Assembly (NCBI GenBank): GCA_003567055.1
Contig: PXAW01000606.1
Coordinates: forward strand, 1 to 7,628
DNA length: 7,628 nucleotides
Direction: 5' to 3'
DNA from: Hyphomicrobiales bacterium
GTDB lineage: Bacteria; Pseudomonadota; Alphaproteobacteria; Rhizobiales; Beijerinckiaceae
In this document: positions 1 through 6,499 of the stretch, in pieces
Layout: each line of letters starts with the position of its first letter
How positions within the stretch are numbered: the first letter of the stretch is position 1
Translations under genes and position numbers: made by a program
The notes under the pieces: model-generated
The model's input: only the letters and a program-made list of their open reading frames with translations
Told to the model about the DNA's origin: nothing
Databases searched by the model: none

Positions 1-1044
1 GTTGCCCTTTCGGATGCTTCGACCGGCAAGAGTTTTGGCGCCTTGAAATACTGGCCGAATGAGGTCGAGCGCCTGCGGAAGGTGGCGGAGGATCTGCATC
101 TGCGCAACAGGGACGCCTTCATCGGCGATTTCCGCAACGCCATGGCGTCCGGGATCGGTTCGGATCAGGAATTCGAACAGGCAGGCCAGTTGCTGCGTGA
201 CTACGGCACGCGCGCGCCCATGGCCGAGCAGCGCAGCCGCCCGGTCAATCTGGATTGGGAATACACGATCAGCGACATCTTCCTCGAAGCCGCAGAAAAC
301 CGGCTCGCCGGTCAGGTCGATCAGATCCGCACGGCCCTCTCCCGCGGCGACAAGACCGCCTATATCCGGTCGGTGCGCCTCAGCCGGGTGCTCTTCCCTG
401 TCGGCGATGACATCCAGGCAACCGCACAGCGTGATGCCAGACTGCACCACGCTTTCGCCGAACGCTTCGCGGAACGCTTTCCCGATGTTCCCCTTCGCCC
501 CACCGACATGCTGCAGAAGGTGATGCAGGCCCATCGTGACGACACCTGCAATCGTCTGCGTGGCCAGCTCGGCGATGCCATGGGTTTGACGGTTGCCAAG
601 ACCGGCAACACGATCTTCCAGGATTTGCCCACACTCGGGTCATTGCTGTGCAACCTCGCCGAACAGGGCGCGGTGGTGAACGTCACCGTGCAGCAATCCT
701 TCTGGGGAAGGCTGACCGGAGCGCCGCGTGTGTTCGTCGTCGATATCGAGAATCGCTACCGCGAATCGGGCAACTTCACCGCACTTCGCCTGCATCTCGC
801 CGAGCCAGAAGCTTATCGCCGCGAGGTCGTCGCACGCGCCGGCCAGCCCGGCATGGAGAACTTCGCCATCACCGAGACGAGCCATCTGGAACAATTCGCC
901 GGTCTCTACGTCCTGAAGCTCGAGGCAGCCGGCCCGGAACCGAAGGAACTCAGCCTCGATGAACCGCAAGACCTGCGGCTCACGCGCCACCTGCATCAGG
1001 GACGCGTGGATCCGGTGGCACTCTACAATGCATATGGTGGATGA
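1..1044 (+). CDS. Hypothetical protein, 5'-partial (C-terminal 347 residues)
   Basis: Not recognised. The frame is open from the first base of the window, so the gene most likely begins upstream. The first possible internal start is a TTG at 43 with no convincing Shine-Dalgarno sequence before it, so I treat the gene as truncated by the window edge. The visible 347 codons end in TGA at 1042-1044. The protein is charged and arginine-rich, with only two cysteines and no obvious membrane segment; a signal peptide cannot be judged. Roughly residues 15-190 look helical (many Arg/Glu/Ala/Leu runs, for example around AERFAERFPDVP). Residues about 195-310 alternate hydrophobic and polar residues in a way that suggests beta strands (VVNVTVQQSFWGRL, then RVFVVDIENRY). 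It is convergent with soxG across 30 bases and so is probably outside the sarcosine operon. The coding call is strong because the frame is long, ends just before the shared junction and has balanced protein-like composition. Its function is unknown. Confidence 0.8.
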   Translation, partial: VALSDASTGKSFGALKYWPNEVERLRKVAEDLHLRNRDAFIGDFRNAMASGIGSDQEFEQAGQLLRDYGTRAPMAEQRSRPVNLDWEYTISDIFLEAAENRLAGQVDQIRTALSRGDKTAYIRSVRLSRVLFPVGDDIQATAQRDARLHHAFAERFAERFPDVPLRPTDMLQKVMQAHRDDTCNRLRGQLGDAMGLTVAKTGNTIFQDLPTLGSLLCNLAEQGAVVNVTVQQSFWGRLTGAPRVFVVDIENRYRESGNFTALRLHLAEPEAYRREVVARAGQPGMENFAITETSHLEQFAGLYVLKLEAAGPEPKELSLDEPQDLRLTRHLHQGRVDPVALYNAYGG

Positions 1045-1091
1045 GGGCAGCCATGCCGGGCCGGGGGCGATCCCTCAGCCCGGCATATGCA
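1029..1091. terminator. Convergent junction with nested inverted repeats, possible two-way terminator
   Basis: Three perfect inverted repeats are packed between and into the ends of two convergent genes. ATGCCGGGC (1053-1061) pairs with GCCCGGCAT (1078-1086) over a 16-base loop. TGAGGG (1042-1047) pairs with CCCTCA (1072-1077), each containing the stop codon of its own gene. TGCATATG (1029-1036) pairs with CATATGCA (1084-1091). The 9-base GC-rich stem is the strongest and would form in RNA from either strand. No run of U follows it in either direction, so it is not a textbook intrinsic terminator. Its position at a tail-to-tail junction is the main reason for calling it a termination or RNA-end-protecting structure. 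Confidence 0.45.
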
Positions 1092-1704
1092 GGGGCACCT
1101 GGCCGATCGGCTCCTGCGGCGGCATCGCCCATTCGCGGCCCGCATCGGCGATCAGGCACCACAGGTAATCCGCCATGGAGCGGCGCACCACGATCTCGAA
1201 GAGCGGTTCGCGGGCGCTCTTTTCGTCCTCGCGGCAGATCAGCCAGATCTGTGCCTTGCCGCACAGGGTGGCGACGCCGTTGCTGCGGGTGAAATGGCGC
1301 GGATGCAGGTCGATGGTGATCAGTTTGGCGAGGAGCTCGCGCACCGCACTGCCGCGCAGGGTGAGCACGGTGTTGTAGTCGCTGACATCCACCACCTGAT
1401 GGTGATAGGGCGCCAGCGCCTGCGACAAGTCCTGCGCGATCCCGGCTGCCGCATCGGGCGCGGTGATAATCGCCCATTCATCCGGGCCGAGCCAGAGCAC
1501 GGCGCAGCGTCGCCCCAGATCGGCATGGCCGGCGCGGATCGGCAGGGTGCGCCCCGTCACCGCCTGGAGCGGCGCGGCGAGATGGATCGGCGCGGCGCGC
1601 ACGCTCACGATCCCGCGAAAGGCGTCTTCCGCGAGATGGGCGAAATCGCCGGCATGGAGGGGCTCGCGATGAGCCAGCGGGGAAACACGGCGCTCGTCGA
1701 TCAT
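1075..1704 (-). CDS. soxG: Sarcosine oxidase gamma subunit
   Basis: This is the small gamma subunit of heterotetrameric sarcosine oxidase (209 residues, usual size for the family). It is structurally related to aminomethyltransferase-like folds and helps hold the complex together; it is not known to carry a redox cofactor. Family-like segments are visible: WLGPDEWAII at 71-80, VVDVSDYNTVL at 104-114, a helix rich in conserved residues ending IDLHPRHFTR at 131-140, and the C-terminal RRSMADYLW at 174-183 followed by AGREWA. The ATG shares its last bases with the soxA stop codon (ATGA at 1701-1704), and AAGGA lies six bases upstream at 1711-1715, which fixes the start. It is the last gene of the operon. 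Its final codons lie inside the inverted repeats of the convergent junction. Identification rests on position plus recognisable sequence. Confidence 0.93.
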   Translation of the reverse strand: MIDERRVSPLAHREPLHAGDFAHLAEDAFRGIVSVRAAPIHLAAPLQAVTGRTLPIRAGHADLGRRCAVLWLGPDEWAIITAPDAAAGIAQDLSQALAPYHHQVVDVSDYNTVLTLRGSAVRELLAKLITIDLHPRHFTRSNGVATLCGKAQIWLICREDEKSAREPLFEIVVRRSMADYLWCLIADAGREWAMPPQEPIGQVPLHMPG

Positions 1705-4700
1705 GATGCGTCCTTCAGGCCTGCGAGGAAATCGGTGCCGGTGATCGTGGCGGGGACGGGATCCGCACCGGCGCGCGCGACATGGATGCGCTCACCCATG
1801 CGCCCATGCCCGCCGGCGACGAGGGCGAGCGCGATCGAGCGCCCGAGTGTGGGGCTGAAATAGCTCGATGTGACATGCCCGATCATCGGCGTGCGCGGGC
1901 TCTGCTCGCGCGCCGAAGCGATGATCTGGGAGCCCTCCGGAATGACGAAGGCGGGATCTGCGGTCAGCAGGCCCACGAGTTGCAGCCGATCGTCGCGGGC
2001 CGTGTCGGAGCGTGTGAGCGAGCGCTTGCCGATGAAATCCGCGTTCTTCTTCACCGCCCAGCCCATGCCGAGATCGACCGGCGTCAGCGTGCCGTCGGTC
2101 TCCTGGCCGACGATGATGAAGCCCTTCTCGGCACGCAAAAGATGCATGCCCTCGGTGCCGTAGGGCGTGATGCCGTAGGGCGCACCGCGCTCCATCAGGG
2201 TGCGCCACAGCCAGAGCCCGTAGCTTGCCGGCACATTGATCTCGTAGCTGATCTCGCCGGTGAAGGAGACGCGAAACACCCGCGCCGGCACCCCGTCGAT
2301 ATGCCCGGATGCATGGCTCATGAAGGGGAAGCGTTCCGGATCGGCATCGATATCGTCGAACAGATCCGCCGCGAGTTCCGGCGCGCGCGGCCCGCAGATC
2401 GAGGCGACGGCCCATTGCTCCGTGACCGAGGTCATGAAGACTTCGAGATCGGGCCATTCGGTCTGGTGGTATTCCTCCAGCCAGGCGAGCACGCGCGCCG
2501 CGCCGCCCGTCGTCGTGGTCATGTGGAAATGATCATCGCCGAGACAGGCCGTGACACCATCATCGAAGACCATGCCATCTTCGTTCGTCATCAGACCATA
2601 ACGACAGCGACCCGGCTCGAGTTTCATCCAGGCATTGCTGTAGATGCGGTTGAGGAAGACCCGCGCATCCTTGCCCCGTATGTCGATCTTGCCCAGCGTG
2701 GAAGCATCGAGCACGCCGATGGCGTTGCGCGCCGCGCGGCATTCGCGCTGAAGCGCCGCCTCGAAATCCTCCCCCGGTTGCCGATAGACCCGCGCCCGCA
2801 GCCAGTCGCCGACGATCTCGAAGACGGCGCCGTTTGCCACGTGCCAGTCATGCATCGCCGTGGTGCGGCGCGGATGAAACAGCGCACCGACATGCTGCCC
2901 GGCCACCGCGCCGAAGCTGATCGGCTTCCAGGGCGGACGGAAGGTGGTGACGCCGATCTCGCCGATCGGCTTGTCGAGCACGCCCGAGAGCACGCCGATG
3001 GCGTTGACGCCGACGGTCTTGCCCTGATCCGTGCCCATCCCCGTCGTGGTGTAGCGCTTGGCGTGCTCGACCGCGCCGTAACCCTCGCGCACGGCCAGAT
3101 GCAGATCCTTGGCGGTGACGTCGTTCTGGTGATCGACGAAGGCGCGGATGCGGGATTTCGGGCGGTTCGAGGGAAGCTCCCAGGCGGGTGCGACGCGGTA
3201 GGGCGGCGCGCCGTCGCGGGTCTCACCTGCTGCGGGATCGGTTGCGCTTGCAACAAATCCCGCCGCTTGCGCCGCAGCGCGTCCGGCCTCCCTGCCGCCG
3301 GATACGGCTTCCTCCAGCGAGAACGCCCCCGCACAGGCGCCGACCGGCACCACCTCCTGACGCGCCTCGTCGGGTACGAAGGAGGCGAGCGCCTCGTCAT
3401 GGCGCAGGCTGCCGCCCGATTGCGAAAACAGCGCCACGTTCGGCGACCAGCCCCCGGATACGCAGAGCAGATCGCAGGCGATGCGCTCGGGCTTGCCGGT
3501 CACGCCGCCAGCATCGAAAGCCGCGACGTCGATGCTGCGGATGCGCCGGCGACCGCGCGTGGCGACGATCGTCGCGCCGAGCCTGACCGGAATCCCGCGC
3601 GCCTGCGCCGCTTCGCGATGGGCGGGGGCGGGATCGGGCCTTGTGTCGATGATGGCGGCGATGCGCGCGCCCACATCATGCAGATCGAAAGCGCTGCGCC
3701 AGGCATCGTCGTTATTGGCGAAGATCACGGCATTCTCGCCGGGGCGCACGCCGTAGCGATGCAGCCATGTCCGTGCGGCGGAAGCGAGCATGATGCCGGG
3801 GCGGTCATTGCCGTTGAAGACGAGCGGGCGCTCGATCGCGCCGGTGGCGAGCACCACCTGCTGCGCGCGCACCCGCCACAGCCGATGGCGCGGCAGATTG
3901 CCGGCTTGCGACGGGGGCAGGTGATCGGTGCAATTCTCGAACAATGTCAGCCAGTTCTGGGCATAATAGCCCGAAGCGCTGGTGCGGGTGAGCAGGGTCA
4001 CGTCGGGATGATCGGCGAGCTCTTCGAGCACCCGCGTGCACCAGGCGCGGGGGGCAAGCCCCTCGATCAGGGCATCACCCTCGGCCTCTGCGAAGATGCG
4101 CCCGCCGCAGGCCGCGCTTTCCTCGGCGAGGATCACCCGCGCGCCGGAGCGGGCGGCTTGCCGCGCCGCCGCGAGCCCGGCGGGGCCGGATCCGATGACC
4201 AGCACCTCGCAATGGCGGTTCATATGCTCGTAGCGCGCGGGATCGGGGGCGCTCGGCGCCGGGCCGAGCCCTGCCGCGCGGCGGATGAAGGGCTCGAAGA
4301 ACATCCAGCTCCCCGGCGGCCCCATGAAGGTTTTATAATAGAAACCCGCCGGCAGAAACCGGTGCATCAGGTCGTTGACGACGCCGATATCGAAACGCAG
4401 CGAGGGCCAGCAATTCTGGGGGAAGGCTTCGAGCCCTTCATGCAGCTCGACCTCGGTGGCGCGCTGGTTGACCACCATCGTCGCCGGATCGGAGCCGATG
4501 CGCACCAGCGCCCCGGGATCCTCCGGTCCGGCCCCCATGAAGCCGCGCGGGCGGTGATACTTGAAGCTGCGCGCCACGTGATGCACGCCGTTGGCGAGCA
4601 GCGCCGAGGCGAGCGTGTCGCCGGCAAAGCCCTGATAGCGCTTCCCGTCGAAGGAAAACGTGATCGGCTGTGTGCGATCAATCAGGCCGCCTTGCGAGAG

Positions 4701-4736
4701 GCGGTTTTGCGAGAGGCGTGCGGGCTGCGCGCTCAT
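1701..4736 (-). CDS. soxA: Sarcosine oxidase alpha subunit
   Basis: This is the large subunit of heterotetrameric sarcosine oxidase, 1011 residues, about the normal family length. Domains in order: residues about 20-110 resemble the ferredoxin-like fold at the N terminus of this family, but only one cysteine (109) is present there, so no iron-sulfur cluster is expected. Residues about 175-490 form a Rossmann dinucleotide-binding region with GSGPAG at 182-187 and AACGGRI at 208-214, which in characterised enzymes binds NAD+. RYTTTGMGTDQGKT at 561-574 is a conserved linker. Residues about 615-1005 form a GcvT-like folate-binding domain, with VLDASTLGKIDIRG at 675-688 and SFTGEISYEINVP at 824-836. 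In known enzymes, methylene formed on the beta subunit moves by an internal channel to this domain and is captured by tetrahydrofolate. GGAGG at 4743-4747, six bases before the ATG, lies inside the end of soxD; the start overlaps the soxD stop as ATGA. I see no frameshift or truncation. Confidence 0.97.
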   Translation of the reverse strand: MSAQPARLSQNRLSQGGLIDRTQPITFSFDGKRYQGFAGDTLASALLANGVHHVARSFKYHRPRGFMGAGPEDPGALVRIGSDPATMVVNQRATEVELHEGLEAFPQNCWPSLRFDIGVVNDLMHRFLPAGFYYKTFMGPPGSWMFFEPFIRRAAGLGPAPSAPDPARYEHMNRHCEVLVIGSGPAGLAAARQAARSGARVILAEESAACGGRIFAEAEGDALIEGLAPRAWCTRVLEELADHPDVTLLTRTSASGYYAQNWLTLFENCTDHLPPSQAGNLPRHRLWRVRAQQVVLATGAIERPLVFNGNDRPGIMLASAARTWLHRYGVRPGENAVIFANNDDAWRSAFDLHDVGARIAAIIDTRPDPAPAHREAAQARGIPVRLGATIVATRGRRRIRSIDVAAFDAGGVTGKPERIACDLLCVSGGWSPNVALFSQSGGSLRHDEALASFVPDEARQEVVPVGACAGAFSLEEAVSGGREAGRAAAQAAGFVASATDPAAGETRDGAPPYRVAPAWELPSNRPKSRIRAFVDHQNDVTAKDLHLAVREGYGAVEHAKRYTTTGMGTDQGKTVGVNAIGVLSGVLDKPIGEIGVTTFRPPWKPISFGAVAGQHVGALFHPRRTTAMHDWHVANGAVFEIVGDWLRARVYRQPGEDFEAALQRECRAARNAIGVLDASTLGKIDIRGKDARVFLNRIYSNAWMKLEPGRCRYGLMTNEDGMVFDDGVTACLGDDHFHMTTTTGGAARVLAWLEEYHQTEWPDLEVFMTSVTEQWAVASICGPRAPELAADLFDDIDADPERFPFMSHASGHIDGVPARVFRVSFTGEISYEINVPASYGLWLWRTLMERGAPYGITPYGTEGMHLLRAEKGFIIVGQETDGTLTPVDLGMGWAVKKNADFIGKRSLTRSDTARDDRLQLVGLLTADPAFVIPEGSQIIASAREQSPRTPMIGHVTSSYFSPTLGRSIALALVAGGHGRMGERIHVARAGADPVPATITGTDFLAGLKDAS

Positions 4737-5089
4737 GGCCGGCCTCCGCCCGCGAGATCCGCTGCTGCTTCGGCGTCCTCTTCGACGGGCGCGCCGTCAT
4801 CCGCGCCTTGCGTGACCGGCAATGGCGGCGCTTCGCCGATCACATAGGTGGCGACGAAGCGGTCCGTCGCGGTATCGCGCAGGGCGTTGAACCAGCGCCG
4901 GCAGCCGGCGGAGTGGACCCAGCGTTCGGCGAAGAGCCCCTTGGTATTGGTGCGCATGAAGACGTAATCGGCCCATTGCGCATCGCTGATCGCCTCCGGT
5001 TCGCGCGGACGGGCGATATGCGCCTCGCCGCCATAGCCGAATTCGATCTGGTCGCGTTCGCCGCAATAGGGACAGCGGATGCGGAACAT
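4733..5089 (-). CDS. soxD: Sarcosine oxidase delta subunit (zinc-binding)
   Basis: This is the smallest subunit of the heterotetramer (118 residues). It is structural and carries a zinc ion. The zinc ligands known for this family are all visible at the expected spacing: Cys6 and Cys9 in RCPYCG, His59 and Cys63 in VHSAGC. The conserved core runs from MFRIRCPYCG to about residue 93, with DAQWADYVFMRTNTKG at 36-51 and CRRWFNALRDT at 63-73. Beyond that there is an acidic, alanine- and glycine-rich tail of about 23 residues (96-118) that looks disordered and makes the protein longer than the roughly 90-100 residues typical of delta subunits. The start is supported by AAGGAGG at 5096-5102, six bases upstream, which overlaps the last base of the soxB stop codon. 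The end overlaps the soxA start by four bases, consistent with translational coupling and fixed subunit ratios. Confidence 0.95.
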   Translation of the reverse strand: MFRIRCPYCGERDQIEFGYGGEAHIARPREPEAISDAQWADYVFMRTNTKGLFAERWVHSAGCRRWFNALRDTATDRFVATYVIGEAPPLPVTQGADDGAPVEEDAEAAADLAGGGRP

Positions 5090-5095
5090 GACGCG

Positions 5096-5102
5096 CCTCC
5101 TT
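5096..5102 (-). promoter_or_regulatory. Strong ribosome binding site of soxD
   Basis: AAGGAGG reads on the minus strand six bases before the soxD ATG. It is the strongest Shine-Dalgarno sequence in the operon and its first A is also the last base of the soxB stop codon, so ribosomes ending soxB can reload here. It fixes the soxD start. Confidence 0.8.
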
Positions 5103-6352
5103 CAATGCGCCACGGCGGCGGCGCCGTGTTCGGCGACGAGCTTGCCGGTGGTGAAGCGCTCCAGCGTGTAGGGCGCGGCGATGGCGTTGGGCTCGTCGCG
5201 GGCGACGAGATCGGCGAGCGCATGGCCCGAGGCCGGCGTCGCCTTCCAGCCGCCTGTGCCCCAGCCGCCGTTGAGATAAAAGCCCTTCACCGGCGTCTTC
5301 GAGATGATGGGGCTCGCATCGGGGCAGATATCGACGATGCCGCCCCAGTGGCGCATCAGCTTGAGCCGCGAGAAGATCGGGAAGAGTTCGAGCACTGCGG
5401 CGATCTCCTCCTCGATCACAGGGAAGGCGCCGCGCTGGGTATAGGAGAGATGCGCGTCGATCCCGGCGCCGATGACGAGCTCGCCCTTGTCCGACTGGCT
5501 GCAATAGGCATGCACCGCATTCGACATCACCACGCAGGGATTGACCGGCTTGATCGGCTCCGAGACGAGCGCCTGCAACGGATGGCTCTCGATCGGCAGC
5601 CGCAGGCCCGCCATGGCGCCGATCACGCTGGTATGGCCGGCCACGACGCTCGCGACTTTCGGCGTGCGGATGGTGCCGCGACTGGTCTCGAGCCCGGTGA
5701 TGCGCCCGGCCTCGATCTTCAGCCCGGTCACCTCGCAATTCTGGATGATGTCGACGCCCAGTTCATGCGCGGCGCGGGCATAGGCCCAGACCACGGCATC
5801 GTGCCGGTTGACGCCGCCGGAGCGTTGCAGGGTCGCGCCGATGACGGGATAGCGCGAAGCGGGGCTCATATTGATGATCGGGCAATATTCCGCGACCTGC
5901 TTCGCATCGAGCCATTCGGCCTCGACACCGTTGAGGCGGTTGGCCTCGACGCGGCGCTTGAGCTGACGCATCTCGTTGTCGTCATGGGCCAGATTGAGCA
6001 CGCCGCGATGGCTCATCATGATGTTGAAATTGAGCTCGCGCCCCAGCCCCTTCCAGAGCTGCATGGCGTGATCGTAGATCGCGGCGCTGGCGTCATAGAG
6101 ATAGTTCGAGCGGATGATGGTGGTGTTGCGCGCCGCGTTGCCGCCGCCGAGCCAGCCCTTTTCGACGATGGCGATATTGGTGAGCCCGTGTTCCTTCGCG
6201 AGATAATAGGCCGTGGCGCAGCCATGCCCGCCGCCGCCGATGATCACCGCGTCATAGGCGGGTTTCGGCTCGGCCTCGCGCCAGACCGGCCCCCAGCCCG
6301 TGTGGCCGCGAAAACCCTCGCGCAGGAGCGACCATAAGGAATACCGCGTCAT
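5102..6352 (-). CDS. soxB: Sarcosine oxidase beta subunit
   Basis: This is the catalytic flavoprotein subunit (416 residues, usual length). It belongs to the D-amino-acid-oxidase-like FAD-dependent family and oxidises sarcosine at noncovalent FAD; electrons pass to FMN and then to oxygen, giving hydrogen peroxide. Evidence: a Rossmann fingerprint [17 protein letters not shown] at 36-52, with an acidic residue following at the end of the second strand (VEK, 63-65), then [18 protein letters not shown] at 67-84, a family signature. His184 in [17 protein letters not shown] (179-195) matches the histidine that links FMN covalently in characterised enzymes. The C-terminal segment has [17 protein letters not shown] and [17 protein letters not shown], typical of flavin-binding ends. 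A GAGGG at 6360-6364, seven bases before the ATG, supports the start. It is the first gene of the operon, with a 147-base regulatory gap upstream. All motifs look intact. Confidence 0.97.
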   Translation of the reverse strand: MTRYSLWSLLREGFRGHTGWGPVWREAEPKPAYDAVIIGGGGHGCATAYYLAKEHGLTNIAIVEKGWLGGGNAARNTTIIRSNYLYDASAAIYDHAMQLWKGLGRELNFNIMMSHRGVLNLAHDDNEMRQLKRRVEANRLNGVEAEWLDAKQVAEYCPIINMSPASRYPVIGATLQRSGGVNRHDAVVWAYARAAHELGVDIIQNCEVTGLKIEAGRITGLETSRGTIRTPKVASVVAGHTSVIGAMAGLRLPIESHPLQALVSEPIKPVNPCVVMSNAVHAYCSQSDKGELVIGAGIDAHLSYTQRGAFPVIEEEIAAVLELFPIFSRLKLMRHWGGIVDICPDASPIISKTPVKGFYLNGGWGTGGWKATPASGHALADLVARDEPNAIAAPYTLERFTTGKLVAEHGAAAVAH

Positions 6353-6392
6353 GCCGCCGCCCTCGCTAGCCGGACCCGGGCGCCTTACGGCC

Positions 6393-6402
6393 CGTGATCA
6401 CG
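6393..6402. repeat. Ten-base palindrome in the predicted soxB leader
   Basis: CGTGATCACG is a perfect palindrome located about 40-50 bases before the soxB start. The minus strand also has a second GTGATC directly before it (6401-6406), so GTGATC occurs twice at eight-base spacing. It lies just downstream of the predicted transcription start, where a repressor could bind. It could also be chance, since short palindromes are common. Confidence 0.3.
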
Positions 6403-6411
6403 ATCACCATC

Positions 6412-6440
6412 AGGATAGCATTCGTCCCCGTCGCCAATCG
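6412..6440 (-). promoter_or_regulatory. Candidate soxB promoter, activator-dependent
   Basis: Reading the minus strand, TGC-TATCCT (the -10 hexamer at 6412-6417) is an extended -10 element with four of six consensus bases. The -35 position about 17 bases upstream (6435-6440, CGATTG) is poor. The direct-repeat site ends seven bases further upstream at 6448, so a bound activator would sit next to the -35 region. This is the usual layout of AraC-type activated promoters. Transcription would start near 6405, giving a leader of roughly 50 bases. This is inferred from spacing and has not been measured. Confidence 0.45.
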
Positions 6441-6447
6441 CGCAAAG

Positions 6448-6482
6448 GCGACATTTGCTTGTGCAGATGCGACATCTGCTTG
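6448..6482. promoter_or_regulatory. Predicted AraC-type operator: two 14-base direct repeats, 21-base period
   Basis: GCGACATTTGCTTG (6448-6461) and GCGACATCTGCTTG (6469-6482) differ at one base and are spaced exactly 21 bases apart, two turns of the helix. Tandem half-sites at this spacing are the classic target of AraC-family proteins, whose two helix-turn-helix motifs and two monomers bind one DNA face. The site lies between the GlxA-family regulator and soxB, immediately upstream of the candidate -35 region. A perfect inverted repeat, GCAGATG-CGA-CATCTGC (6463-6479), is embedded across the spacer and the second copy. The likely binder is the adjacent regulator, by position only. Confidence 0.65.
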
Positions 6483-6499
6483 CAGCGGCCAGGCGGCAA

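Noticed and set aside
43..45. TTG at 43 as the true start of the left-edge gene
   Set aside because: The frame is open back to base 1 and no Shine-Dalgarno sequence precedes the TTG, so a start outside the window is more likely.
1761..1940. Possible iron-sulfur or novel domain at the ends of SoxA
   Set aside because: The N-terminal ferredoxin-like region lacks the needed cysteines, as in known alpha subunits, and the C-terminal end is the ordinary folate-binding domain.
1782..4847. A 1021-codon open frame on the plus strand, opposite soxA
   Set aside because: It is in exact codon register with soxA (each antisense codon is the reverse complement of a soxA codon). Stops there would need TTA, CTA or TCA in soxA, which are rare in GC-rich genes. 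It has no ribosome binding site and its product looks like low-complexity Arg/Ala/Gly/His-rich sequence.
4670..6337. A 555-codon open frame on the plus strand, opposite soxD and soxB
   Set aside because: Same codon register as soxB, so the same GC-driven lack of stops applies. The soxB protein carries all family motifs, leaving no need for an antisense gene.
6377..6394. Small GC-rich stem (CGGGC/GCCCG, 8-base loop) before soxB as a riboswitch or terminator
   Set aside because: Only five pairs, no U run, and no resemblance I can see to a glycine riboswitch or other known leader; likely chance in GC-rich DNA.
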